From Stenotrophomonas maltophilia (GTDB lineage Bacteria > Pseudomonadota > Gammaproteobacteria > Xanthomonadales > Xanthomonadaceae), in assembly GCA_002435595.1 (NCBI GenBank), contig DJBL01000091.1, positions 32,987-96,986 of the forward strand: a stretch of 64,000 bases of DNA, in the 5' to 3' direction. This document shows positions 16,494 to 26,300 of the stretch, piece after piece. Position 1 is the first letter of the stretch; each line of letters begins with the position of its first letter. A program made the translations under genes and the position numbers. The notes beneath the pieces are model-generated. The model saw nothing but the letters and a program-made list of their open reading frames with translations. It had not been told where the DNA came from and did not search any database.

Positions 16494-16625
16494 TCTTTCA
16501 TCCGGACTATACCGTCGGCTCCGGCATCGGACCGGATCTGCTGACCTTCCGGCGGGGCCGGAAGCGCTCGCGGGCTCGTGCTTGCGCACCTACCGCCGGT
16601 GGGGAATCGCACCCCGCCCTGAAGA
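16494..16625 (-). promoter_or_regulatory. FMN riboswitch (RFN element)
   Basis: On the minus strand all conserved blocks of the RFN aptamer occur in order: CAGGGCGGGGTGCGATTCCC, CACCGGCGGTA, AGCCCGCGAGCG, GGTCAGCAGATCCGGT, GATGCCGGAGCCGACGGT and TATAGTCCGGATGAAAG. The aptamer senses FMN and represses riboflavin genes. It controls ribE and, through the overlapping genes, ribBA-ribH-nusB-thiL. ribD lies more than 2.6 kb away on the far side of three opposite-strand genes and is not under this switch. Confidence 0.96.
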
Positions 16626-16654
16626 CGTTTGTGTACCGGCGAACCGGCCAGCCC

Positions 16655-16663
16655 ATTGTAGCA
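16655..16663 (-). promoter_or_regulatory. Extended -10 promoter of the riboswitch-ribE transcript
   Basis: Minus strand TGCTACAAT: TACAAT matches the -10 consensus at five of six and is preceded by the TGn extension. The start would fall about 20 bases before the first conserved riboswitch base, which is the expected spacing. No good -35 box is seen, as allowed for extended -10 promoters. Confidence 0.5.
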
Positions 16664-16700
16664 AGCCAAGCTGACTGCTCGCTTTTTGTGAAGATATGGT

Positions 16701-16706
16701 TAAAAT
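16701..16706 (+). promoter_or_regulatory. Possible -10 element of the Ax21-like gene
   Basis: TAAAAT, five of six to consensus, about 85 bases before the Ax21-like start, in the AT-rich stretch shared with the divergent rib promoter. No convincing -35 at proper distance (CTGACT at 16671 would fit a second -10 candidate, TATGGT 16695-16700). Confidence 0.3.
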
Positions 16707-16789
16707 CCGCTCCGCGCGGCAGTGATCGCCGCCCTGCCGCCCACGAAGGACCGGCTGAAATGGACCTCAACTTCATCAAAGGAACCTGC

Positions 16790-17428
16790 ATGCGCAAGAT
16801 TCTCCTGGCCGTCGCCCTGCTGGCCACCGCACCGTTCGCCGCCTCCGCCGCCGATGGCCTGAGCTACACCTACGTCGAAGCGGGCTGGACCCAGATGGAC
16901 ACCAACGATGACGGGTTCAACGACCCCAAGATCGACGGTGGCTACATCCGCGGCTCGTTCGCCATCGCCCCGCAGGTCCACGTGTTCGGCGCCTGGTCGT
17001 ACATGTCCAAGAAGTACCACTACGACTACGGTCGTTACGAAGCCGACCTCAAGCTGGAACTGAACCAGCCGGAGCTGGGCATCGGTTACCACATGCCGAT
17101 GAGCGACCGGGTGGACTTCACCGCCGACATCGCCTGGGTGCGCCAGAACGTGGAAGCCACCGTCAGCATCCCGGGCTTCGGCACGGGCAGCGACAAGGAC
17201 CACACCAACGCCGGTCGCGCCACCCTGGGCCTGCGTGGCAAGCCCTCGCCGCGTACCGAAGCCTGGGCCAAGGCCGGTTACCTGGACGGTGGCAACGACT
17301 TTGAAGGCACCTGGGTGGGCAACCTCGGCGGCAAGGTCGACTTCACCCCGACCTGGGGCCTGGTCGGCGAAGTGCAGGCATACCGCGACGTCACCCAGTT
17401 CTCGGTGGGCGTGCGCGCGAGTTTCTGA
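16790..17428 (+). CDS. Ax21-family outer-membrane beta-barrel protein
   Basis: 212-residue exported protein: signal peptide ILLAVALLATAPFAASA, then a mature part starting DGLSYTYVEAGWTQ and built of alternating strands ending in an aromatic C-terminus (VGVRASF, as needed for barrel insertion). The opening sequence and size fit the Ax21 / Omp-like family known from Xanthomonas and Stenotrophomonas, exported in outer-membrane vesicles; earlier reports of it as an immune elicitor or quorum signal were later disputed or withdrawn. AAAGGA precedes the ATG at 16790. A strong terminator follows. It lies between ribD and the riboswitch on the opposite strand. Confidence 0.75.
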   Translation: MRKILLAVALLATAPFAASAADGLSYTYVEAGWTQMDTNDDGFNDPKIDGGYIRGSFAIAPQVHVFGAWSYMSKKYHYDYGRYEADLKLELNQPELGIGYHMPMSDRVDFTADIAWVRQNVEATVSIPGFGTGSDKDHTNAGRATLGLRGKPSPRTEAWAKAGYLDGGNDFEGTWVGNLGGKVDFTPTWGLVGEVQAYRDVTQFSVGVRASF

Positions 17429-17462
17429 TCGGGCCGCGACGGTCTCCGCCGCGCCATGATCG

Positions 17463-17492
17463 AACGGGCCCCGAAAGGGGCCCGTTTTTTTT
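17463..17492 (+). terminator. Intrinsic terminator after the Ax21-like gene
   Basis: AACGGGCCCC-GAAA-GGGGCCCGTT followed by a run of eight T. A textbook rho-independent terminator with a GNRA tetraloop, 35 bases behind the stop codon. Confidence 0.95.
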
Positions 17493-17544
17493 GCACCGCC
17501 GGAAATGCGCTAGGCTTCGCCCCCCCCTGCATTGGACGCTGCCC

Positions 17545-18423
17545 ATGAAGACCGTTGCCCGAGCGCTTGCCGCCTCCCTGCTGCTGTGCAGTCCGTTGTT
17601 GGCCACGGCCGCCGCGGCTACGGCGCTCACCCCGGAGCAGACCTTCGACCTGTACGCGCGGGTGATGCTCGAGGACGACGCCGCAGCCGCACGCACCCTC
17701 AACGACGCGTTGCGCCCGGCCTTCGACGGCAAGGATGCGATCACCCCCACGCCACGTGCCCTGGCCGAGGCGATGGCCGCCCCGTTGCAGGCGGTGCTGG
17801 CCGAGTACGGCGATACCGGCAGCGGCGCGGCGCTGGCCGATACGTACGCGGCCAACCTGCGCGGCAGCCACTGCCGCGCACAGCACAGCACGGTCACCGG
17901 CGGCGGGGAGGTCCCCCTGCAGGCCACGGTCGATTTCACCTGTCAGGTCACCGACCTGGACAGCGTGCGCCCGCTGTTCCAGGCCGGCATGGCCGAGGGC
18001 AGGCCGGACGATTTCAAGCGCTTCATCGCTGCCTACATCACCGCCCTGGGCCAGCACGCGCGACGCGAACTGCGCGGGACGCTGGCGCTGTACCCGGCCC
18101 AGGGCGAGGGCTACTGGTTCAGTGCCGGCCTGGACGGGCTGGTGGCCCCGGTGGTGGAGGCGGTAGCGCCGTTCGCGGCCTGGTCGCAGGAGGCGGCGGC
18201 CGCCCAGGCACCCCGGGTGACCGGCGTGCCGACCTGCGACCTGCTGCTACAGCAGCACGCCCAGTGCATGGCCAGGACGGCACCGGCGCAGGAGAGCGGC
18301 GTGGCTGCGATGGCCGAGGAACTCAAGGCCAAGGCCAAGGTGATGTCGCCGGAGGAAATGACCCGGGAGTGCAGGGCGCTGCGCTCGATGGCCGAGGCCA
18401 TGTGGGGCGACGAGTGCCACTGA
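17545..18423 (+). CDS. Secreted protein of unknown function, paralogue of the next gene
   Basis: 292 residues beginning with a signal peptide (ALAASLLLCSPLLATAAAA). I do not recognise the family. The first mature segment LTPEQTFDLYARVMLEDDAA is clearly related to the start of the following gene (LTPAQAFDLHVAVIVHGDPA), and both contain paired cysteines (RGSHCRAQH and VDFTCQVTD here) around the middle; these may form a disulphide. The C-terminal 70 residues are Ala/Met/Glu-rich with three further cysteines and no counterpart in the neighbour. The ATG at 17545 follows the terminator of the Ax21-like gene. Probably periplasmic; function unknown. Confidence 0.7.
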   Translation: MKTVARALAASLLLCSPLLATAAAATALTPEQTFDLYARVMLEDDAAAARTLNDALRPAFDGKDAITPTPRALAEAMAAPLQAVLAEYGDTGSGAALADTYAANLRGSHCRAQHSTVTGGGEVPLQATVDFTCQVTDLDSVRPLFQAGMAEGRPDDFKRFIAAYITALGQHARRELRGTLALYPAQGEGYWFSAGLDGLVAPVVEAVAPFAAWSQEAAAAQAPRVTGVPTCDLLLQQHAQCMARTAPAQESGVAAMAEELKAKAKVMSPEEMTRECRALRSMAEAMWGDECH

Positions 18424-18424
18424 G

Positions 18425-19054
18425 GTGGCTGCGCTGAAACGACTGGGGCTGGCAGCGCTGATGCTGGTGACCATACCTGCGCTGGCGGCCGCACCGGCGC
18501 TGACACCCGCGCAGGCGTTCGATCTGCACGTGGCGGTGATCGTGCACGGTGATCCGGCCAGCCAGGCAACCCTGGGCCGCTACCTTGGTACCGACACGGG
18601 CCGGGCGTTCGCCGCTGCGCTGGCAACGGTGAGTCATCTGCAGGCGTCCCCCGAACTGGCCGATTGGCCGCAGGCCGCTACCGCGGCGCGCGCACGGCAG
18701 CGCGCGGTTCGTTGCACCGCGGGCAGCGTGCGGCATCCACAGGCCGACATCGCCGATGTCGACTATCGCTGCCTGCTGCCGGACCTGACCGCGCTGCTGC
18801 CGGTCTATCGAGAACACCCGGTCCCGTTCGATGGACCGCATCGGCCGCAGATGTCGATGGAACTGGCGACGGCGTATACGCAGATGATCGCGGAGGCACC
18901 GGCGCGGGAAAGGCTCATCACGGTGTCCTTCCGCCAGGACCCGCATGGCGGCAGCTGGCGCATACAGGACCCAGGGCCGCTGATGGGCGCGCTGGCCGAC
19001 GCGTTCCTGCCGTTCTTCGAGTGGAACGAACATCCGCCCGGCGAGGATCGCTGA
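18425..19054 (+). CDS. Secreted protein of unknown function, paralogue of the preceding gene
   Basis: 209 residues from a GTG at 18425 that lies one base after the previous stop, so the two are coupled. Signal peptide LGLAALMLVTIPALAAA. The mature start LTPAQAFDLHVAVIVHGDPA and the cysteine pair (VRCTAG, VDYRCLLPDL) match the preceding protein, and the order of the remaining segments is similar (a helix after the cysteines, then GGSWRIQDPGPL comparable to GEGYWFSAGL). This points to tandem duplication. No catalytic motif recognised. Confidence 0.7.
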   Translation: MAALKRLGLAALMLVTIPALAAAPALTPAQAFDLHVAVIVHGDPASQATLGRYLGTDTGRAFAAALATVSHLQASPELADWPQAATAARARQRAVRCTAGSVRHPQADIADVDYRCLLPDLTALLPVYREHPVPFDGPHRPQMSMELATAYTQMIAEAPARERLITVSFRQDPHGGSWRIQDPGPLMGALADAFLPFFEWNEHPPGEDR

Positions 19055-19110
19055 CGCAAGCGCGCCGCTGACACAAGTGCATGACCAGCGCCAGGCCCGC
19101 GGACCTTCCG

Positions 19111-20193
19111 TCAGGGGCGCAGCAGCACGCGCACGTCATCGCCGAGCTGGCGCTGGTCGACCACGCGCAGGCGGCGTTGCTGGTCCATCGCGTGGATGCC
19201 GAGGCCGGCCAACAGCGGCAGGCCACTGTCACCGAGCAGGGTCGGTGCCTGGTACAGCAGCAGCTCGTCTGCCCAGCCACCGCGCACCAGTGCACCGGCC
19301 AGCGTGGCGCCCGCCTCGGTGTGCACCTCGTTGATGCCGCGCTCGGCCAGCAGCGCCAGCACCGCGCCCAGGTCCAGGCGACCGTCGTGGCTGGGCACGC
19401 TGGCGAATTCGGCATCAGCCGCATCCGGCGCGCTGACGGCGGCGTCGTGCACGTACAACGTCGGCGCCCCACCCTCGCGTACGCGCGCGCACTCCAGCGA
19501 ACGCAGGCGGGAATCGAGCACCACGCGCAGCGGCGGCAGTACGTCGGTGTCGGCTAGACGCACGGTCAGCATCGGGTCGTCGGCCAGCACCGTGTCGGCG
19601 CCGGTCAGGATCGCACCCGCACGCGCGCGCCAGTGCTGCACGTCCTCGCGTGCGGCCGCACCGGTGATCCACTTCGATGTCCCGTCGGCCATCGCGGTGC
19701 GCCCGTCCAGGCTGGCGGCCAGCTTCACCCGCAGCCACGGCCGGCCGCGCTCGATGCGCGACAGGAAGCCCTTGTTGAGCTCGCGCGCCTGGGCGGCCAT
19801 CAGGCCTTCGGCGACGTCGATGCCGGCCGTGCGCAGCAGGTCGAAGCCGCCGCCATCCACCTTGGGGAACGGATCGCGCATCGCCGCCACCACCCGCGTC
19901 ACGCCCGCGTCGATCAACGCCAGCGCACAGGGCGGGGTACGCCCGTAATGCGCGCAGGGCTCCAGGGTGACGTAGGCGGTCGCGCCACGCGCACGTTCAC
20001 CGGCCTCGCGCAATGCGAACACTTCGGCATGCGGCCCCCCGGTGCGTTGGTGCCAGCCCTCGCCCACCACCTCGTCCGCGTGGGCGATCACACAGCCCAC
20101 CATGGGATTGGGTCGCGCGGTGTACGCCGCCCGTTCGGCCAGGCGCAACGCGTGCGACATATGCAGGTGGTCGAGCGCGGAGAATTCAGTCAT
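19111..20193 (-). CDS. ribD: Bifunctional riboflavin deaminase/reductase RibD
   Basis: 360 residues with the two expected domains. The N-terminal cytidine-deaminase-like half has the zinc ligands and catalytic Glu in GGPHAEVFAL and LEPCAHYGRTPPC; the C-terminal half is the pyrimidine reductase with LRVKLAASLDGRTAMADG, KWITGAAAREDVQHWRA and EAGATLAGAL. It carries out steps two and three of riboflavin synthesis. Located downstream of nrdR (74-base gap) in the same direction, the usual nrdR-ribD pair, but cut off from ribE and its riboswitch by three opposite genes. Confidence 0.95.
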   Translation of the reverse strand: MTEFSALDHLHMSHALRLAERAAYTARPNPMVGCVIAHADEVVGEGWHQRTGGPHAEVFALREAGERARGATAYVTLEPCAHYGRTPPCALALIDAGVTRVVAAMRDPFPKVDGGGFDLLRTAGIDVAEGLMAAQARELNKGFLSRIERGRPWLRVKLAASLDGRTAMADGTSKWITGAAAREDVQHWRARAGAILTGADTVLADDPMLTVRLADTDVLPPLRVVLDSRLRSLECARVREGGAPTLYVHDAAVSAPDAADAEFASVPSHDGRLDLGAVLALLAERGINEVHTEAGATLAGALVRGGWADELLLYQAPTLLGDSGLPLLAGLGIHAMDQQRRLRVVDQRQLGDDVRVLLRP

Positions 20194-20266
20194 GGCAATG
20201 ATCAGTCGGCGGCAGGCGTGCAGCGCCGATGGTAGCCCAGCCGGTGTCGCCGCGAGGCGGTCGGCC

Positions 20267-20788
20267 TCAGCCCTTCTTTTTCTTTTCCAGCGGGATCACC
20301 GCACCGAGCAGCTGCAGCTGTTCGGTGCTGGCCGGCAGCTCGCGTTCGAGCTTTTCGATCTCTTCGCGGAAATCGGCGACATCGCCAAAGCTGCGGTACA
20401 CCGAGGCGAAGCGCACATAGCCGACATGGTCGAGCTTGCGCAGTTCGTTCATCACGAACTCGCCGATCTTGATCGACGGAATCTCCCGCTCGCCGCAGAC
20501 GCGTGCCTGCTGCATCACCGCGCGCACCGCCAGCTCGATCTCGTCTTCGGGCACCGGGCGCTTCTGCAGCGCGCGGTCGAAGCCGCTGCGCACCTTGCGC
20601 GCATCGAAGGCCTCGCGACTGCCGTCACTCTTGACGATCGCCGGCAGTTTCAGCTCGATGGTTTCCAGGGTGCTGAAGCGTTCGTTGCAGGCCTCGCACT
20701 CACGCCGACGCCGGATCGTCGCCCCGTCTTCAGAGACGCGCGAATCGATCACACGGGTATCGGCATGCTGGCAGAACGGACAGTACAT
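20267..20788 (-). CDS. nrdR: Transcriptional repressor NrdR
   Basis: 173-residue regulator of ribonucleotide reductase genes that senses ATP/dATP. Zinc ribbon at the N-terminus ([29 protein letters not shown]), followed by an ATP-cone ([19 protein letters not shown] ... [17 protein letters not shown]). The C-terminal tail ending in four lysines is somewhat longer than usual. It belongs to the glyA-nrdR-ribD grouping. No NrdR box pair was noticed in the window, so its targets are elsewhere. Confidence 0.96.
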   Translation of the reverse strand: MYCPFCQHADTRVIDSRVSEDGATIRRRRECEACNERFSTLETIELKLPAIVKSDGSREAFDARKVRSGFDRALQKRPVPEDEIELAVRAVMQQARVCGEREIPSIKIGEFVMNELRKLDHVGYVRFASVYRSFGDVADFREEIEKLERELPASTEQLQLLGAVIPLEKKKKG

Positions 20789-20958
20789 GGAACGCCTTGC
20801 ATCAGAAAAACGTCATGCCGTGGTCACGGCAGCGTCGCAACGGTACCTGAGAAGCCTTGTCCCAGCAAATGGGGCAGCGGCGAGGCCCGGATTGCAGCCC
20901 CCGCCAGCATTCCCCGCGGAGGATCTGCGCCGACGCGCTGGCGCTGTGCACGCACCGC

Positions 20959-21426
20959 TCAGGCGCGCGGTCGTACCGCGCACAGCATGCCGGCCGGAAC
21001 CAGCAGCGAAGGGCCCGCCAGCAGCAGGCCGAAGGCTTCGCTGCCGTGGGTGAACCCCAACCAGAGCCCGATGCCCAGCAGCGGCAGGCTGGCGAGCATG
21101 CCCAGCAGCAGCGCCGCCCACTGGGCACGGCTGCGGGTGCGCAGTGCGCTGCGTCCTTCCAGCAGATAGCCGCAGCTGAGTCCCAACCAGGCAATGCAGC
21201 CGGCCAGACCGGCCGCCCCCCATACCAGCATCAGCGCCTGGCCCGGAAGCGCGACGGTGCCGTCGGCCAGTGACAGCACGGCGCCCACCATGCCCATGGC
21301 CGCAAGCGCCCCACCCAGCAGGACGCTGGGGCCACCCAACAGCACCGCCAGCGCGGCATAGACAAGGCGCTGGCGGCGATCACGCCTGGCCGATGCGTCG
21401 GCTACCGGATGCACGGACGCCGCCAC
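20959..21426 (-). CDS. Integral membrane protein of unknown function (tandem paralogue 2)
   Basis: Predicted 155-residue inner-membrane protein with four hydrophobic segments (LVYAALAVLLGGPSVLLGGAL, ALMLVWGAAGLAGCIAWLGL, ALLLGMLASLPLLGIGLWLG region and LLLAGPSLLVPAGMLC). It resembles the preceding gene in length and pattern: both open with DRRQRLVYAAL / [11 protein letters not shown] and end with LLLAGPSLLVPAGML / [15 protein letters not shown]. The frame is open further upstream, but a GTG at 21426, 13 bases after the upstream stop, gives exactly the same length as its neighbour. Function unknown. Confidence 0.55.
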   Translation of the reverse strand: MAASVHPVADASARRDRRQRLVYAALAVLLGGPSVLLGGALAAMGMVGAVLSLADGTVALPGQALMLVWGAAGLAGCIAWLGLSCGYLLEGRSALRTRSRAQWAALLLGMLASLPLLGIGLWLGFTHGSEAFGLLLAGPSLLVPAGMLCAVRPRA

Positions 21427-21439
21427 GCGCGCGCGGCGC

Positions 21440-21879
21440 TCATTGCAGGCGTTCGCGCCTGGCACGCCCGCGCTGCACGTACAGGACCGCAGCGGGCACC
21501 AGCACCGGCGGGCCGGCCAGCAACAGGACGTGGGCATCGCCGCGTCCCGGCCCGATCCCCAGCACCACCACGCCGACCATGGCCAGCGCAGCGGCAACGC
21601 CCAGGCCCAGCAGCCACCACCATGACGGGTGAGGCCCCTGCAGGCCTCCCCGCCCGGCCGTCGTCCAGGCCCAGCTCAGCCGGACCCAGGCAAGCAGCCC
21701 CAGCAGGCCGGCCAGCGCCCACCCGGCGGTGACCAGCGGCGGCGGCATTCCGCCGAGCGGGGTCTGGCCCATGCCGACCGCCACCCCCAGGCCGGCCAGG
21801 GTCGCGCCGAGGACCAGGCCGGGCACCCCGAACAGGAGGGCCACGGCCAGGTAGAAGCGGCGCTGGTCCAGTAGATCGA

Positions 21880-21907
<28 letters not shown>
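21440..21907 (-). CDS. Integral membrane protein of unknown function (tandem paralogue 1)
   Basis: 155-residue protein with four hydrophobic stretches and basic termini ([11 protein letters not shown]). The GTG at 21907 lies inside the last codons of glyA; a TTG at 21883 that overlaps the glyA stop is the alternative. Paralogous to the next gene (shared [12 protein letters not shown] / LLLAGPSLLVPA end). Position between glyA and nrdR suggests transcription with glyA. No family recognised. Confidence 0.6.
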
Positions 21908-23133
<1,226 letters not shown>

Positions 23134-23358
23134 CGGTTACTCCAGGCAGGTGAGAGAAGCGATTGACGGTTCATTGTAAGCCGGTGGCGGGCGCGCCCGC
23201 CTGCCCGGGGCTGGCGTGATCGGTGCCGACGCTGGTCCGAACGACATCTGCGTTCTGCGACACCGTTCCTTGAATTGTTCAGATTAATCCTTTCAGCCCC
23301 CTAAAGCTGTTCAGCCTGCGGCCGATACCGCCGACTCAGATCAAAACAGGGGTTGGCT

Positions 23359-26300
23359 GTGAATCATGTTTACCGCGTGGTCTTCAACCACGCGCTCAAG
23401 TGCGTCCAGGTGGTATCCGAATTCGCTCGTGGCGGCCGTGCACCGGCGCGTGCAGGTAGGCGCCGCATCCCGCAGCTGGCGGTGCTGGCCAGCGCGATCG
23501 CGCTGGGCTGCACCGCGCCGGCGGCGCTGGCCGCCCCCCCGTCGCAGTGGATCGGCGGCGTGGGCGACTGGGGCGATGCGGCCAACTGGAGCGGCGGCGT
23601 ACCGCTGGACTACGGCAACGACACCCCCAACGATACCGCCGATGTCAACATCGGCAAGGCCATCATTGATGGCGTGCAGGCGCCGGATGCCGACGAGGTA
23701 CACATCGCGCGTACCGGCATCGCCGGCCTGGACCTGATCAACGGCGGCTCGCTGGACACCAACACCCTGTACATGGGCACCCAGGCCGGCGCGGTGAGCA
23801 CGGTGGTGATCGATGGCACCGGCTCGCGGTGGAGCGCCCGCTACACCATCGGCGTGGGCCACTACGGCGTCGGCGACCTCACCGTGCGCAACGGCGGCAC
23901 GATGACCATCGACATCGGCAGCTACATCGCCTCGATGGCCGGCAGCAGCGGCACCGTGCGCGTGCAGGGCGCCGGCAGTGCGTGGCACAGCCTGGGCGAA
24001 CTGTTCGCCGGCCAGGCCGGCGTGGGCATCGTCGAGGTCAGCGGCGGCGCTGAACTCACCTCCGGCAGGGCCTTCGTGGGCAATCTGGGTGGCAGCGACG
24101 GCCGGGTCACGCTGACCGGCACCGGCAGCCATTGGGACAACGGCGGCACGCTGATCGTGGGCAACGGTGGCCGCGGCACGCTGCAGGTGCTCGATGGCGC
24201 GCGTGCGACCAGCCTGGACGCGCTCACCGTGGGCAGCCTGGCCGGCGCCACCGGCCTGGTGACCGTCGCCGACGCCGGCTCCCTGCTGGACGCGCGCAGC
24301 ACCCTGCTGGTGGGCGGCAACGGCATCGGTCGTCTGGAAGTACGCGACGGTGGCCGCGCCATCGTCGGCAGCAACATCCGCCTGGGCCTGTCCGGCGGCG
24401 GCGATGGCACCCTGGTGATCGGCCCCAACGGGCTGCTCGAGGTGGGCGGCGCGCTGCCGGCAAGCATCACCACCGGCAGCGGCACCGGCAGGATCGACCT
24501 GGCCGGCGGCACGCTGCGCGCCAACAGCGTGCTGCGCGTGGACAGCGCCGTGCTGCTGTCGGCTGACTCCACCCTCGACACGCTCAACAACGTGCTGGCC
24601 CAGCGCGCCTTCAGCGGCACTGGCCAACTGCGCAAGACCGGCAACGCCGGGCTGACCCTGACCGCCGACAGCAGCAGCTGGAGCGGTGGCACCCGGGTAG
24701 AGGCCGGCACCCTGGCCGCGTACGCCAGCAAGGCGCTGGGCACCGGTGCGGTGTCCATGGCCGACGGCACCTGGCTGGAGCTGGGCGATGGCGTGGTGCT
24801 GGACAACGACGTGCAGCTGGGCGGCGAAGTGGGCATCCGGGTGACCGCTGGCAGCACCGCCACGCTGGCCGGCGGGCCGCGCAGCACCGCGCCCGGCAGC
24901 GTCCTGGTGAAGGGCGACGGCGGCGAACTGGTGCTGGGCGGTGGCAGCTACAGCGGTGCGGTGCGCATCGATGACGGCGTACTGCGTGCCACCGGCAACG
25001 CCCTGCCCTCGGGCAGCATCAGCATCGGCAGCAGCGGCACGTTCCAGCTCGATACCACCCGGGTGCTGCAGCATGCCGGGCAGTTCAGCGGCACCGGCAG
25101 CCTGCGCCAGGGCCGCAGCTGGCTGACCCTGACCGGGGACAGCAGCGCGTTTGCCGGGACCACGGTGGTCGATGGCGGGCGGTTGATGGTGGACGGTGCG
25201 CTCGGCGGCCAGGTGGAGCTGGACAACGGCGCGACCCTGGCCGGAACGGGCCGGGTCGGCAGCGTATCCCTGCGCAACGGCAGCGTGCTGGATCCCGGTG
25301 CGCTGATGGGCGTGGGCCGGCTGTCGATTGCCGGCGACCTGGTGTTCGACCCGAGTGCCCGTTACCGGGTGGACGTGGCGGCCGATGGCAGCAGCGACCA
25401 CGTTGCGGTGGCCGGGCAGGCCACCCTGGGCGGCGCCGGCACCCTGGCGGTGGCCACCGCCGGGGACTGGAAGCTCTCCACCCGCTACACGGTGCTGACC
25501 GCCGATGACGGCGTGCGCGGCACGTTTGCCGGGGTGGACAGCAATTTCGCCTTCCTCGACCCGAGCCTGGCCTACGACGCCAACCATGTGTACCTGACCC
25601 TGGTGCGCAATGACGTGGCCATGCCGGACGTGCAGCAGGCATTCCCGGACGTGGTGGTCAACGGCAACCAGAAAGCGGTGGGCGGTGCGGTGCAGGCGCT
25701 GGGCAGCGGCAACTCGGTCTACGAGGCGGTGGTGCGGCTGAGCGTGCCGGAGGTGGTGCCGGCGTTTGACAGCCTGTCCGGCGAGATCCATGCGGCCAAC
25801 CGCGGCGCGCTGCTGCAGAACCGCTTCCTGCACGATGGCATCGACGCGCACCTGGACGGTGCGGTGCCCAGCGGCGACATTGCCCCGGGCGTGACGGCGT
25901 GGGTGACCGGCAGTGGCGGCCAGTGGCGTACCGATGCCAGCGCCGAGAGCGCCGGCGTGCGGATGCAGCAGCACGGGCTGATGGCCGGTGCGGGCTGGCA
26001 GGTGGGCCCGGCACTGCAGGTGGGCGTGGCCGCAGGCCAGCAGCAGCTGACCAGCCGCCTCCCCCACCGCACGGCGCGTGCCGAGACCGATGCGACCGAG
26101 TACGGCGTGTATGCGCAGTACCGCTGGGAAGGCCTGCAGCTGCGCGGCGGGGTCAGCCGCGCCGACTACCGCAGTGACAGCCTGCGCCAGGCGCAGGTGG
26201 GCACCCGCCTGGATGAGCAGCTGCGTGCACGCGAAGATGCCCGCGGCACCACTGCCTTCGTACGCGCCGGCTGGACCCTGGGTGGGCCGCGCCTGCAGCT

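Noticed and set aside
20789..20958. Possible small gene between nrdR and the membrane protein
   Set aside because: Frames here extend from the membrane-protein shadow and have no start with a ribosome-binding site or any recognisable sequence.
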